Below are positions 56,026-64,000 of a DNA stretch of 64,000 nt, piece by piece. Under the pieces are notes generated by a model, which was given only the letters and a program-made list of their open reading frames with translations, was not told the DNA's origin and searched no databases. The DNA is from Robertkochia marina (GTDB lineage: Bacteria > Bacteroidota > Bacteroidia > Flavobacteriales > Flavobacteriaceae). Location of the stretch: NCBI RefSeq assembly GCF_004799345.1, contig NZ_SSMC01000002.1:434001-498000 (forward strand). The letters are read 5' to 3'. The position numbers and the translations under genes were made by a program. Numbering within the stretch: the first letter of the stretch is position 1; each line of letters begins with the position of its first letter.

Positions 56026-56895
56026 ATGATGAAAACATGTAGAAGAACTTTTTATGTTTCGACCCTGTTAATTGCTTTTTTACTGCCGGGCTGTAGTGAT
56101 GATGATGATAATAATGGGACAGATCCCGGAGGAGAGGATCCCATCACCGAGGTGACTTCCAAAACCTATAACCTGGGAGAGGTCGATGAATCAGGGATAT
56201 CAGGAACGGCTCGCTTTGCAGAGATGAGTGATGGTAGTGTGACCATTGATCTGGATATCAATAACACTCCGTCTGACGGACAACATCCGGCTCATATCCA
56301 TTTTAACACGGCTGCAGAAGGTGGGGATATAGCCCTGACGCTGGGGACCGTGGATGGAAATACCGGAGAAAGTACTGTTAATGTGACCCAGTTGGATGAT
56401 GGAACCGCGATCACCTATGCTGAACTACTGGAGTATAACGGGTACATCAATGTACACCTGAGTAGTGATGAATTACAGACCATCGTTGCCCAGGGAGATA
56501 TTGGAGGAAATGAACTTACCGGAGAATCCACATCCTATGCGCTGGCAGCAGTAGCGGAGTCAGGTGTTTCGGGTGACATCGTTTTTGAAGAGCGTGTAAA
56601 CGGAACGTCCCTGGCCACTATTTCACTCACCGGCACCCCTGAAGGAGGGGAGCATCCGGCTCATATTCACGAGAACGATGCGGCTACCGGGGGAGGCATC
56701 CTTGTAAGTTTTAATCCGGTGAATGGAGATACCGGAGAGAGTAAAACCCAGGTCGGTGAATTCGATTCCGGAGATCCTTTAACCTATATCGACATTCTGG
56801 CCTTAAATGCATACGTGAACGTACATTTAAGCGCTGAAGCCCTCGAAACCATCGTCGCCCAGGGCGATATTGGCATCAATGCAGGGAATGAATAA
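56026..56895 (+). CDS. Lipoprotein with two CHRD domains
   Basis: A 289-residue protein with a lipoprotein signal (lipobox LPGC, Cys24) and an acidic DDDDNNGTDPGGEDP linker, then two tandem CHRD domains (about 50-160 and 170-285). Each carries the HPAHIH motif (about residues 86 and 207) and a closing YINVHLSSDELQTIVAQGDIG-like block, here INVHLS and VNVHLS. CHRD domains are a beta-sandwich named after chordin; bacterial function is unknown. The gene has its own terminator and no partner genes. Confidence 0.88.
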   Translation: MMKTCRRTFYVSTLLIAFLLPGCSDDDDNNGTDPGGEDPITEVTSKTYNLGEVDESGISGTARFAEMSDGSVTIDLDINNTPSDGQHPAHIHFNTAAEGGDIALTLGTVDGNTGESTVNVTQLDDGTAITYAELLEYNGYINVHLSSDELQTIVAQGDIGGNELTGESTSYALAAVAESGVSGDIVFEERVNGTSLATISLTGTPEGGEHPAHIHENDAATGGGILVSFNPVNGDTGESKTQVGEFDSGDPLTYIDILALNAYVNVHLSAEALETIVAQGDIGINAGNE

Positions 56896-56932
56896 TAGTA
56901 AAGTATAACAGGACAACCTGTTTTTAGCATAT

Positions 56933-56970
56933 AAACCGGAGGCCTTACACAGTAGGGCTTTCGGTTTTTT
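56933..56970 (+). terminator. Intrinsic terminator after the CHRD gene
   Basis: AAACCGGAGGCCT pairs with AGGGCTTTCGGTT (about 11 bp with mismatches), followed by a T-run, 38 bases past the stop codon. Confidence 0.75.
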
Positions 56971-57010
56971 GTCTTCGCGAGGTTGGCTTTAGTCAACCGT
57001 GGCGATCTGC
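56971..57010. repeat. ATTGCC-frame hairpin repeat (TCGC/GCGA arms)
   Basis: GTCTTCGCGA, hairpin GGTTG...CAACC (56981-56998), then GTGGCGATCTGC. It begins at the last T of the CHRD terminator. A GTAC array follows. Confidence 0.82.
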
Positions 57011-57062
57011 CCGTTGTAGGGACGAAAGTACGAGGGTACGGAGTTACGACGGTTTTTTTAGT

Positions 57063-57101
57063 ATTCTTTACGAATCAAGCGAAGCTTGGCGTGGCAATCT
57101 G
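57063..57101. repeat. ATTGCC-frame hairpin repeat (degenerate arms)
   Basis: TTCTTTACGAAT, hairpin CAAGC-GAA-GCTTG, then GCGTGGCAATCTGC. Confidence 0.7.
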
Positions 57102-57171
57102 CAAGTTATAGTACTGCACATGTGAAAATGTACCGAGCTGGAGATAGTATGAAGTGGCAATCTCCCGACAT

Positions 57172-57223
57172 AAGCCGGCATTCCTGTTACCCCGGCCCTC
57201 AAGGGTGCAGAAATGCCTGCCTT
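57172..57223. repeat. Variable-arm hairpin H6
   Basis: Arms around GGCATT and AATGCC (about 10 bp with mismatches) enclose GTTACCCCGGCCCTCAAGGG, a slightly changed core. No inverted partner is seen nearby. Confidence 0.65.
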
Positions 57224-57260
57224 TTCTTCTCCTAAACCTTTTTCAGCTTACTAAAAGTCA

Positions 57261-57318
57261 GGAGATTGCCACGCTCCGCTCTCGAAAGCTTTCGGGAAAC
57301 GAATCTCGCAAAGACGAG
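57261..57318. repeat. ATTGCC-frame hairpin repeat (TTGC/GCAA arms)
   Basis: GGAGATTGCCACGCTCCG, hairpin CTCGAAAG-CTTTCGGG, then CTCGCAAAGACGAG. It is in the inverse orientation to the copy at 57063. Confidence 0.75.
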
Positions 57319-57346
57319 TTCCTGAAAATTTAGTTTTAGCTTTTAG

Positions 57347-57438
57347 TCACCCAGTCACCCAGTCACCCAGTCACCCAGTCACCCAGTCACCCAGTCACCC
57401 CGCCTCGTACCTCCGTACCCTCGTACCTTCGTACCTCA
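57347..57438. repeat. Tandem repeat of AGTCACCC units followed by a GTAC array
   Basis: Seven near-perfect 8-base AGTCACCC units (57347-57402), then CGTACCTCCGTACCCTCG and further units to 57438. The gene-free stretch 56896-57508 is almost wholly repeats up to here; the promoter of the capsule genes follows. Confidence 0.9.
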
Positions 57439-57480
57439 GAAAAAAACACTGTTAAACTCATCGAATTCTTTCTCTAAGGG

Positions 57481-57511
57481 TTTGTTTAAAGGGTAGAGAC
57501 TGTTATATTTG
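57481..57511 (+). promoter_or_regulatory. Bacteroidetes-type promoter for the polysaccharide export operon
   Basis: TTTG (57481-57484), 19 bases, then TATATTTG (57504-57511), an exact match to the Bacteroidetes primary sigma consensus TTTG-N19-TAnnTTTG. The ATG at 57530 lies 18 bases after it, so the transcript leader is short. This also rules out the in-frame TTG at 57509 as a start. Confidence 0.8.
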
Positions 57512-57529
57512 CAGGCTCAAATTGCCAAT

Positions 57530-58309
57530 ATGAAAACAAGCCCCATTTCATTATTCGCATGGCTGGCAGTCATTAGTATCTTGCTGAGCTCATGTGCGTC
57601 CAAAAAAGACATTCTTTATTTCCAGGACATCGACCAGGTACTGGAAAAGGCAGAGAAAACTTCGTACTCTGCAGTTATACAGCCTAACGACCTGTTGCAG
57701 ATCGTGGTTTCTTCCTATGACCTAAAGGCGGTACAACCTTTTAATTTACCGGTAACGCCCAGCACCAACCTCGGTGGTAATGTCAATGCACAAATGCAGT
57801 TACAGACCTACCTGGTAGACGGGGACGGGAATATTGAATTCCCTGTTTTAGGGACGTTAAACGTGGCAGGAATGAAGCGGCAGGAGCTGATCAAGGATAT
57901 GGAAACTCGTATCAGCGAATATGTGGTAGACCCTATCATTAATATCCGTATCATGAATTATAAGGTAACCGTTATCGGCGAAGTATTACGTCCGGGGTCT
58001 TACCCCATTCAGGATGAGCGTATCACCTTGCCGGAAGCCCTGGGGATGGCAGGAGATATGACTGTTTATGGAAAACGCAAAGAGGTTTTGGTCATCCGTG
58101 AAGAAAATGGCGTGAAGAAGCATGGTACGGTGGACCTGACGAGCGCATCTTTTATTCACTCTCCGTTTTACTATTTACAGCAAAATGATGTGGTTTATGT
58201 TCAGCCTAATAAAGCCCAGGTACAGGCCTCGGCCTATAACCGAAACATACCGATCTTCGTTTCCATATCTTCAGTATTGGTATCCCTAATTATTTTATTT
58301 ACCCGATAA
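57530..58309 (+). CDS. Polysaccharide export lipoprotein (Wza-like)
   Basis: A 259-residue outer-membrane-side polysaccharide export protein. It has a lipoprotein signal (lipobox LSSC, Cys about 22), a poly-export domain (KTSYSAVIQPNDLLQIVVSSYD and later DGNIEFPVLGTLNVAGM), one SLBB-type domain (VTVIGEVLRPGSYPI...), and a C-terminal hydrophobic helix (PIFVSISSVLVSLIILFTR) that would reach the outer membrane. It forms the export channel together with the Wzc-like protein 12 bases downstream. The start was chosen from the promoter at 57481. Confidence 0.93.
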   Translation: MKTSPISLFAWLAVISILLSSCASKKDILYFQDIDQVLEKAEKTSYSAVIQPNDLLQIVVSSYDLKAVQPFNLPVTPSTNLGGNVNAQMQLQTYLVDGDGNIEFPVLGTLNVAGMKRQELIKDMETRISEYVVDPIINIRIMNYKVTVIGEVLRPGSYPIQDERITLPEALGMAGDMTVYGKRKEVLVIREENGVKKHGTVDLTSASFIHSPFYYLQQNDVVYVQPNKAQVQASAYNRNIPIFVSISSVLVSLIILFTR

Positions 58310-58321
58310 TCCTTATTTGTA

Positions 58322-60709
58322 ATGAACGAACATATGCATTTTGAACAGGAAGAAGAGATCCATTTAAGGGAATTACTGGAGCGCTATCTCCGACACTGGA
58401 AATGGTTTGTACTCGGGGTGATCGTAGCTGCAGCCGGGGCGGTATCCTACTTGAAATTTGCTACCCCTGTATACCAGAATAAAGCGAGTATCCTGATCAA
58501 GGATGAAAAGGGAGGGGGCATGGCTTCTGAACTTTCAGCCCTTCAGGATCTGGGAATGCTGGGCGGCATGAGCTCCAACAGCGTGGAGAACGAGATCGAG
58601 ATTTTGAGATCTTCCCGCCTAATGGAAAGGGTAGTAGAAGAGTTGGAGCTCCATCTTGGATACTTTATTAAGGAAGGTTTTTTAACCAAAGAAGTTTATG
58701 GTACTGCTCCTTTTAAGGTGAAGGTGCTTGATTATAAAAAGGGAGTAAAACTACCTTCTGAGCTTGTTAAGATCACAATGCTGAATGATGAGCAGTTCGA
58801 ATATGCAGGAGAAGATTTTGAAGGTGAATCCTTTGAAGGTATAGCTGACCTGGGTAATAAAATAGGATTGCCATTTGCCCATATTATGGTTTTACCGAAT
58901 TCTGATGTTCCGGTTGAGGATCTTTTACCAGCTGATGAGGCTGTTTATGTTTCTTTTAGTACCATTCCTGCCATGGCAGAGAGCCTAATTAAGAAGATAG
59001 GTGTAAGCCTGGCCAGCAAGGATGCTACGGTGATCAACCTGTCTTTGGCGCATCCGGTAAGGCCCAAAGCAAAGGACGTTCTGAATGAATTGGTGAACCA
59101 GTATAATGAAGATGCAATAGTTGACAATAATTTGGTGTCCAAAAATACGGCTGAATTTATCGATGCCCGTCTGCAGATCATTGCAAAGGAGCTGGATTCT
59201 GTTGAAACAGACAAAGTGAATTTCAAGTCAGATAACCGATTGACCGATATCCAGGCAGAGGCTCAGCTATTCCTGGAGAATGTGAGTGAAGTTGAAAAAC
59301 GTCATCTGGAACTGGCTACCCAGATGGAGGTGATCAATACCATGATCACTTATCTTGAGGAGGGAGATAACAGTAAATTATTACCGGCCAATTTGGGGAT
59401 TGGGGAAGGTAATGAAGGGTCCGGACTGGCGGGATTAATCACCACCTATAACACCCTGGTGATCGAAAGAGGGAACCTTCGTAAGAACTCCACAGAGAAA
59501 AACCCGGTTGTAAAAAATATTGACAGTCAGATCGAGCAACTGCGTGCTACGGTGCTGGAAAGTCTGGAAACCCAAAAGATTGGCTTACAAATTGCCATGA
59601 ATGACATTCGCCGCCGTGAAAATCGCATTGAGGGAGAAATCGCGGGGGTACCTAATAAGGAAAAGCAATTCCGCAATATCGAACGTCAGCAAAATATTAA
59701 GGAAGCACTGTACTTATATTTACTTCAAAAAAGAGAGGAGGCTTCCATCTCTATGGCAGTAACAGCTCCTAAGGCGAAGATCGTTGACTATGCTAAAAGC
59801 AGTATTGAACCTGTTGCTCCTAAAGCTCCTGTAGTTTTAGGTGGTGCAGTGCTTCTTGGGCTTTTATTTCCATTTTTAGTAATCTTCGTTCATGATATTC
59901 TGAATAATAAAATACAGAGCAGAAAGGATATCGAAAAGAACCTTCCTGAACTTCCTATCGTTGGAGAATTACCACGTTTGGGAGAAAAGGAAGATAAGAT
60001 GATCGCCAATGATAACAGATCAGCTTTGGCAGAATCATTCCGCATCATTCGAACTAACTTACAATATATGTTCGTCGGGAAGGATAAGAATGAGACCCGC
60101 ACCATTATGGTGACCTCAACTACCAAAGGAGAGGGGAAATCCCTGACTTCCTCTAACCTAGCGATATCACTTGCCAATACAGGAAAGAAGGTGGTACTGG
60201 TAGGTGCTGACCTTCGAAACCCGCAGATCAAAGCGTATTTCGAACACGACCGTAACCGTACCGGACTTTCGAATTTCCTTCATGATACAAATATCAGTCT
60301 GGATAAGATCAGATTTAATTCCGGTATCAGTAATCTGGACCTGGTTACTTCAGGAAGTATCCCTCCAAACCCTGCAGAATTACTGATGGGAGAGCGTACG
60401 GCAGAATTCTTCAAAGAATTAAAACAAAAATATGACTACGTGATCATCGACTCGGCTCCATTATTACTGGTAACCGACAGTTTACTGATCACCGAATACG
60501 CCGACCTGGTAGTCTATGTGATGCGTTCAGGCTACTCTGAAGAGCGTTTCACTGACTTCATCAAGGATACTATTAAGAGCAAGAAATTACCGGCTACCTC
60601 CATCGTATTAAACGATGTAAAGCAAGCTTATTTTGGCTACGGTAATAAATATGGTTACACCTATGGGCAGCAGGAGAAGACTTTCTTTCAGAAGTTGCTT
60701 AATAGGTAG
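58322..60709 (+). CDS. Wzc-like tyrosine autokinase / polysaccharide co-polymerase
   Basis: A 795-residue fused Wzz-kinase. It has a first transmembrane helix (about 26-46), a periplasmic Wzz region with long coiled helices, a second transmembrane helix (about 503-525), and a cytoplasmic BY-kinase domain with Walker A TSTTKGEGKS (about 598-607), Walker A' VLVGADLRNP (about 625), and Walker B YVIIDSAPLL (about 706). In Walker A' the usual first Asp is replaced (GAD in place of DxD). The C-terminal tail has the expected tyrosine cluster (YFGYGNKYGYTYGQQ) for autophosphorylation. It controls capsule or exopolysaccharide chain length and export; its likely phosphatase is the gene at 61281. Confidence 0.94.
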   Translation: MNEHMHFEQEEEIHLRELLERYLRHWKWFVLGVIVAAAGAVSYLKFATPVYQNKASILIKDEKGGGMASELSALQDLGMLGGMSSNSVENEIEILRSSRLMERVVEELELHLGYFIKEGFLTKEVYGTAPFKVKVLDYKKGVKLPSELVKITMLNDEQFEYAGEDFEGESFEGIADLGNKIGLPFAHIMVLPNSDVPVEDLLPADEAVYVSFSTIPAMAESLIKKIGVSLASKDATVINLSLAHPVRPKAKDVLNELVNQYNEDAIVDNNLVSKNTAEFIDARLQIIAKELDSVETDKVNFKSDNRLTDIQAEAQLFLENVSEVEKRHLELATQMEVINTMITYLEEGDNSKLLPANLGIGEGNEGSGLAGLITTYNTLVIERGNLRKNSTEKNPVVKNIDSQIEQLRATVLESLETQKIGLQIAMNDIRRRENRIEGEIAGVPNKEKQFRNIERQQNIKEALYLYLLQKREEASISMAVTAPKAKIVDYAKSSIEPVAPKAPVVLGGAVLLGLLFPFLVIFVHDILNNKIQSRKDIEKNLPELPIVGELPRLGEKEDKMIANDNRSALAESFRIIRTNLQYMFVGKDKNETRTIMVTSTTKGEGKSLTSSNLAISLANTGKKVVLVGADLRNPQIKAYFEHDRNRTGLSNFLHDTNISLDKIRFNSGISNLDLVTSGSIPPNPAELLMGERTAEFFKELKQKYDYVIIDSAPLLLVTDSLLITEYADLVVYVMRSGYSEERFTDFIKDTIKSKKLPATSIVLNDVKQAYFGYGNKYGYTYGQQEKTFFQKLLNR

Positions 60710-60743
60710 GTGGTAAGAAGAATTTAATGTAGAATATATAGGA

Positions 60744-60776
60744 GGCCGTCTGACGAGAGTTGGGCGGTTTTTTTTT
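60744..60776 (+). terminator. Intrinsic terminator after the Wzc-like gene
   Basis: CCGTCT pairs with GGGCGG (two G-T wobbles), followed by a run of nine T, about 35 bases past the stop. Confidence 0.7.
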
Positions 60777-60913
60777 GTGTTATGAAGTTATAAGGTTACG
60801 AGGTTATGAAGATTGGAATTGAGGTGATTTTAAAGGATTTTTCGACTCAAGTGATGGCGAAGCAATAGTAACAAAAGGTATTTGGAATAAATCATTTGAA
60901 TCCAAAATATTAT

Positions 60914-60955
60914 TGTCTTTGCGAATCCCGTAAAAGTGAGATGTGGCATCCCGAT
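60914..60955. repeat. ATTGCC-frame repeat (degenerate)
   Basis: GTCTTTGCGAATCCCG...ATGTGGCATCCCG. Frame ends are recognisable but the hairpin is weak. Confidence 0.5.
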
Positions 60956-60980
60956 AAACTCTAATCAATTGACCTCCTTC

Positions 60981-61037
60981 AAATCCTTTCTTTCTTCATT
61001 TCCCCTCCCTAAAGGGCGTAAGAAAGAAAGGATTTTT
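60981..61037. repeat. Variable-arm hairpin H7 (core CCCCTCCCTAAAGGG)
   Basis: Arms AAATCCTTTCTTTCTT and AAGAAAGAAAGGATTT (perfect 16 bp) enclose CATTTCCCCTCCCTAAAGGG plus CGT; T4 follows. Confidence 0.88.
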
Positions 61038-61090
61038 TTACCATTGGGTGTGTGTGAATTAAATTTTAAATAACACCTTGTTTAATATAA

Positions 61091-61143
61091 ACTAATCCTT
61101 ATCTCCTCCCTTTAGGGTGTGGGGAAAAGAGATAAGGATTAGT
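61091..61143. repeat. Variable-arm hairpin H8 (core inverted)
   Basis: Arms ACTAATCCTTATCTC and GAGATAAGGATTAGT (perfect 15 bp) enclose CTCCCTTTAGGGTGTGGGGA plus AAA. It is the inverted partner of H7, 53 bases away. The gene-free stretch 60710-61280 also holds the terminator, a degenerate ATTGCC-frame repeat and the GTAC array. Confidence 0.88.
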
Positions 61144-61217
61144 GAGTGAAATATATACTTACCGTTTGAAAATATTTTGAAAACTGAAGAAGGCATAAAG
61201 TAGATTGTGGTTGGTAA

Positions 61218-61278
61218 CACCCGTACCCACGTACCTCCGTACCCACGTACCTCCGTACCCCCGTACCCTCGTACCCTT
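61218..61278. repeat. GTAC tandem array
   Basis: Seven to eight 8-base units CGTACCCA/CGTACCTC running up to the 3' end of the phosphatase gene at 61281. Confidence 0.9.
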
Positions 61279-61280
61279 TT

Positions 61281-62015
61281 CTAACCAAAAACCTCATTCG
61301 TCCTCTCCACAACCCCTTTCAATGGCCCCAGTACTTCTTTAAACACCCTCATATCCCCGATGATCTCGAGGTGCATGGGTTTATGGGCGTCGGTGCCCAC
61401 GAAGTCGTAGAGGCCTTCTTTGAGAAGCATTTCAGCTTTTTGCTGGACGGTTTTCCCGTAGTGACCGTTAAGAGAAAGGAGATTGAGCTGGAGCGTCATA
61501 CCCCGGTCTTTGAGCTCTTTAAAGTGTTTTAGGGTCTTCAAGTAGCCGTAGCGTTCCGGATGAGCGAATGCGGGGGTGAGGCCTTTGGTATTCATTTTAA
61601 AGATCATCTCATCCAGGTTCATGGGGCGGGCCATGAATCCGGTTTCCACAAGGATATAATTGTCTTTTAAGGGCATGAAGCTGTCTTCTTCCAACAGCTT
61701 TTCAAACTGTCCGTCCATGAGGTGTTCTGCGGCAGGGTGGAGTGTCAGTTGCTGCTCCCGCGGACTCAAGCCTTCAAAGAAAGAGTTTCGGGTAGTGGTG
61801 ATCTTTTCTTTATTCAGATGAAAGTAGTCTTCCATGATATGAGGGGTGCAATACACCTTTTGAAAACCGAGTTCTCGGTAGAGGAGGAGCATTTTTTTAC
61901 TTTCTTCCGGATTTCTGGAGCCATCATCTATACCCGGCAGGACATGGTTGTGAATATCGGAGAGGCCCCTTAATAAGGGGAGTATGGATTGTTTCTTCTT
62001 AAAGAATTGCAGCAT
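61281..62015 (-). CDS. CpsB/CapC-type tyrosine phosphatase (PHP fold)
   Basis: A 244-residue PHP-superfamily phosphotyrosine phosphatase. The metal motif DIHNHVLPGIDDGS is near the N-terminus (about residue 19), followed by CTPHIMEDYFH, LHPAAEHLMDG, FAHPERYGYL (about 150) and the C-terminal FVGTDAHKP (about 210), which together supply the trinuclear metal site. It likely dephosphorylates the tyrosine tail of the Wzc-like kinase. I chose the ATG at 62015 (MLQFFKKKQS); the longer frame from 62138 would overlap the divergent Wzi-like gene. Confidence 0.93.
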   Translation of the reverse strand: MLQFFKKKQSILPLLRGLSDIHNHVLPGIDDGSRNPEESKKMLLLYRELGFQKVYCTPHIMEDYFHLNKEKITTTRNSFFEGLSPREQQLTLHPAAEHLMDGQFEKLLEEDSFMPLKDNYILVETGFMARPMNLDEMIFKMNTKGLTPAFAHPERYGYLKTLKHFKELKDRGMTLQLNLLSLNGHYGKTVQQKAEMLLKEGLYDFVGTDAHKPMHLEIIGDMRVFKEVLGPLKGVVERTNEVFG

Positions 62016-62100
62016 GGTTGTCTTCGGTAAAAATTTGGTATTTTCGCATCCGAAATAAAAAACAAAAGTCGTCAGCTTTGGCGTAATTCCCAAATCTATT

Positions 62101-63456
62101 ATGCGCATAAAATTACCTGCTTTTTCGTTAGTAGCCATACTTTTTTCCGTTTTTACCTATGGGCAGCAACTGGAATTTTCAGGAAATGCATCCGTGTTGG
62201 GGTTATCCGGAACCGATGAGGAATTGCCCTTCTGGATGTACCACAATACCTTCGGGAGGATAGAAGCAAACACAAACGCTTTTACTTTACTGAACGCAAA
62301 TGTTGGGAAAGGATTTGGCGAAAACAGCTACCTGGAAGTCGGGGGAGGGGTTTTGTACAACGACGGATTGGAACGTCAGGTTCGGGCTGATGAATGGTAT
62401 CTTTCTTATCAATACAAATGGTTGGGGTTCGAAGGCGGTAAGAAACAGCCGATTGAGAATTATGATGGAATTGCTTCGGTGAATACGGATATGATCTGGA
62501 ACAACAATGCAAGGCCAAGACCAGGGGTTCGGTTATTTACCGCCCATCCGGTAGCCTTGACGAAAAGCAAACGGCTATTGTTTGAAGCAGAATACGGGGA
62601 TTACTTTCTTGATGATGAGAGGTACGTTGAGGGAGCAAGGTTTCATGGGAAATCTCTTGCCTTTTTATATAGATTTGATAAAGGATGGCAGGTCAAAGGA
62701 GGGCTTCGCCATACGGTTATGTGGGGCGGAAATAGCCCGCGATTTGGACAACAACCCGAAGGGTTTGGTGATTACCTCAGGGCGGTTTTTAGTCTACCTG
62801 GAGGGGAAGGAGCTACTGAAAGCGATCAGATTAATACCTTGGGGAATGCAGTTTCCGGGTACTTCTTCCATCTCAGTAAGAATTGGCAGAATTGGTATGG
62901 GGAGTTCATATGGAACAATCTTCAGGAAGACAGTTCCGGGCGTAACTTGTCAAATCTACCCGATGGAAGATATGCCCTTTATCTGAAAAATAAGAAGGAA
63001 CAACATTGGTTCCGATCTGCCATCTATGAATTTATCTACACCAAAAGTCAGAGTGCCTGGGCTGATGATTTTAGTGCTGATGATGACTATTTTAATAATG
63101 GTCAATATCCTGGGGGTTATACCTATAATGGAATGATTATTGGAACTCCATTTTTTCTTTTGTCGCCTAATGAAGATGGAGTTTATAGTAATCGAATAGT
63201 AGTCCATCACTTCGGAGGTTTAATAGGTGTAGGTAATTTTAATTTTAGGGGACGAGTTAGTTTCAGGAAGAATTATAGTTCACCAGGAAGGGCTTATTAT
63301 GGTGAGCCATATAATGGTCCTAAAAATATTATATCTGGTGATCTTCAGGTAACTTGGCGCAATGCCTTCACTCCTTTACATTTCTGGGTAGCTGCCGATC
63401 ATTCGAATATAAATGATAATGGGGCGGTTGGAATTGGGTTGAGTAGGAGTTGGTGA
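62101..63456 (+). CDS. Capsule assembly Wzi-family outer membrane protein
   Basis: A 451-residue protein with a signal peptide (cleavage near TYGQQ, residue 22) and a Wzi-like beta-barrel. It begins LEFSGNASVLGLSGTDEELPFWMYHN, with alternating aromatic strands throughout (WYLSYQYKWLGFEGGK, HTVMWGGNSPRFGQ, and others), and ends in aromatic W. Wzi binds capsule polysaccharide at the outer membrane. It is divergent from the phosphatase (about 85 bases between starts) and completes a Wza/Wzc/phosphatase/Wzi set. Confidence 0.9.
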   Translation: MRIKLPAFSLVAILFSVFTYGQQLEFSGNASVLGLSGTDEELPFWMYHNTFGRIEANTNAFTLLNANVGKGFGENSYLEVGGGVLYNDGLERQVRADEWYLSYQYKWLGFEGGKKQPIENYDGIASVNTDMIWNNNARPRPGVRLFTAHPVALTKSKRLLFEAEYGDYFLDDERYVEGARFHGKSLAFLYRFDKGWQVKGGLRHTVMWGGNSPRFGQQPEGFGDYLRAVFSLPGGEGATESDQINTLGNAVSGYFFHLSKNWQNWYGEFIWNNLQEDSSGRNLSNLPDGRYALYLKNKKEQHWFRSAIYEFIYTKSQSAWADDFSADDDYFNNGQYPGGYTYNGMIIGTPFFLLSPNEDGVYSNRIVVHHFGGLIGVGNFNFRGRVSFRKNYSSPGRAYYGEPYNGPKNIISGDLQVTWRNAFTPLHFWVAADHSNINDNGAVGIGLSRSW

Positions 63457-63465
63457 TGTGGGGCG

Positions 63466-63506
63466 AATAGGTAAATGGGCAAATAGGCTAATAGGCGAAT
63501 GTGAAG
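63466..63506. repeat. Tandem repeat of AAATAGGC / AAATGGGC units
   Basis: Five imperfect 8-base units right after the Wzi-like stop codon, of the same type as 45285-45418. Confidence 0.8.
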
Positions 63507-63575
63507 ATAGGCCGATAATTGGGACAAAACCAGATTATAGAATATAATCGATATATTTAGTGTAAAACTCTATTT

Positions 63576-63935
63576 ATGTATCGATTTTATTTTGAGCGTT
63601 TGGATGTCTGGAACAATTCCAGAGAATTAACGAAATCAATCTATGAGGCCTCGGCAAGTTTTCCTTCCAGTGAATTGTATGGACTGACTTCTCAACTAAG
63701 AAGATCATCGGTAAGTATTGCGTCTAATATTGCTGAAGGATTTTCAAGAAATACAGATAAAGAAAAGTTACGATTTATAAATATATCCTACAGCTCACTT
63801 TGGGAAACCTTAAATCATCTGATTCTTTGTAAAGATCTCGGGTACCTGAATAATAAGACCTATGAGGATATAAGGGAAGAATCTGAAATAATTGCACGAC
63901 AACTTTCAGGCCTCATGAAATCCCTTAAACAATAG
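63576..63935 (+). CDS. Four-helix-bundle protein (23S rRNA intervening-sequence type)
   Basis: A 119-residue soluble protein of the four-helix-bundle family first noted in 23S rRNA intervening sequences. Signatures: FERLDVWNNSRELTKSIY at the N-terminus, GLTSQLRRSSVSIASNIAEGFSR (in two blocks, about residue 36-58), a YSSLWETLNHLILCKDLGYL helix, and a C-terminal ARQLSGLMKSLKQ. The function is unknown. In Bacteroidetes such genes often occur singly in or beside polysaccharide loci, as here. Confidence 0.92.
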   Translation: MYRFYFERLDVWNNSRELTKSIYEASASFPSSELYGLTSQLRRSSVSIASNIAEGFSRNTDKEKLRFINISYSSLWETLNHLILCKDLGYLNNKTYEDIREESEIIARQLSGLMKSLKQ

Positions 63936-64000
63936 AAAAAGCTCAATTACTAAAATTGTTTTATAATCCCATTCGCTAATTTGCTCATTTACCCAATTCC

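Noticed and set aside
57347-57402. Regular direct repeats that might suggest a CRISPR array
   Set aside because: The unit is only 8 bases with no spacers, and there are no cas genes.

Overview
The window is chromosomal DNA of a member of the Bacteroidota, most likely the family Flavobacteriaceae. The evidence is the gene families present (DUF4252, CHRD and Wzi proteins, class II KARI, an ilvD-B-N-C-A order), the many lipoproteins with Cys lipoboxes, the lack of clear Shine-Dalgarno sites, and a textbook Bacteroidetes promoter (TTTG-N19-TAnnTTTG) at 57481. No rRNA, tRNA, CRISPR array or intact insertion sequence was seen. The genus cannot be told from the sequence alone.

Layout. 1-8.6 kb: the end of a sodium/solute symporter, a DinB-like protein, and an intact yifB/comM ATPase gene whose 3' 0.7 kb is duplicated 4.1 kb downstream; two paralogous lipoprotein genes lie between the copies. 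8.8-20.6 kb: PEP carboxylase, an RlpA-like protein, a cyclase-family lipoprotein, two tandem copies of a [small exported protein + TPR adenylate cyclase] pair, and an MFS transporter. 20.8-25.4 kb: a tightly overlapping operon of DUF2891, a divergent Nramp-like transporter and pxpABC (5-oxoprolinase). 25.4-28.4 kb: an unknown gene, a nitroreductase and an aldehyde dehydrogenase. 28.4-37.4 kb: the isoleucine/valine operon ilvD-ilvB-ilvN-ilvC-ilvA, followed by a gapN-like gene. It is preceded by what look like two complete ribosome-mediated attenuators in series. 38.3-42.6 kb: leuA-leuC-leuD-leuB, convergent with ilv. Together the two clusters cover branched-chain amino acid synthesis except the transaminase. 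42.8-51.5 kb: a conserved unknown protein, an EamA exporter, a DUF4252 lipoprotein, a RluA-type pseudouridine synthase, panB, an NTF2-like protein and L-serine dehydratase. 52.3-55.6 kb: a murein-peptide operon (dipeptide epimerase, PLP enzyme, NlpC/P60 peptidase). 56-64 kb: a CHRD lipoprotein, then capsule/exopolysaccharide genes (Wza-like, Wzc-like, CpsB-like phosphatase, Wzi-like) and a four-helix-bundle protein.

The intergenic DNA is unusual. It is packed with short tandem repeats of 7-9 bp and with several families of hairpin repeats. In these families a fixed sequence frame is kept while the hairpin inside it, or the arms around it, is replaced by an unrelated but still self-complementary sequence. 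Some repeats run into coding regions. They form the signal peptides of three exported lipoproteins and the C-termini of at least three other proteins. The tandem ilv attenuators and these frame-and-hairpin repeats are the two most interesting features of the window.
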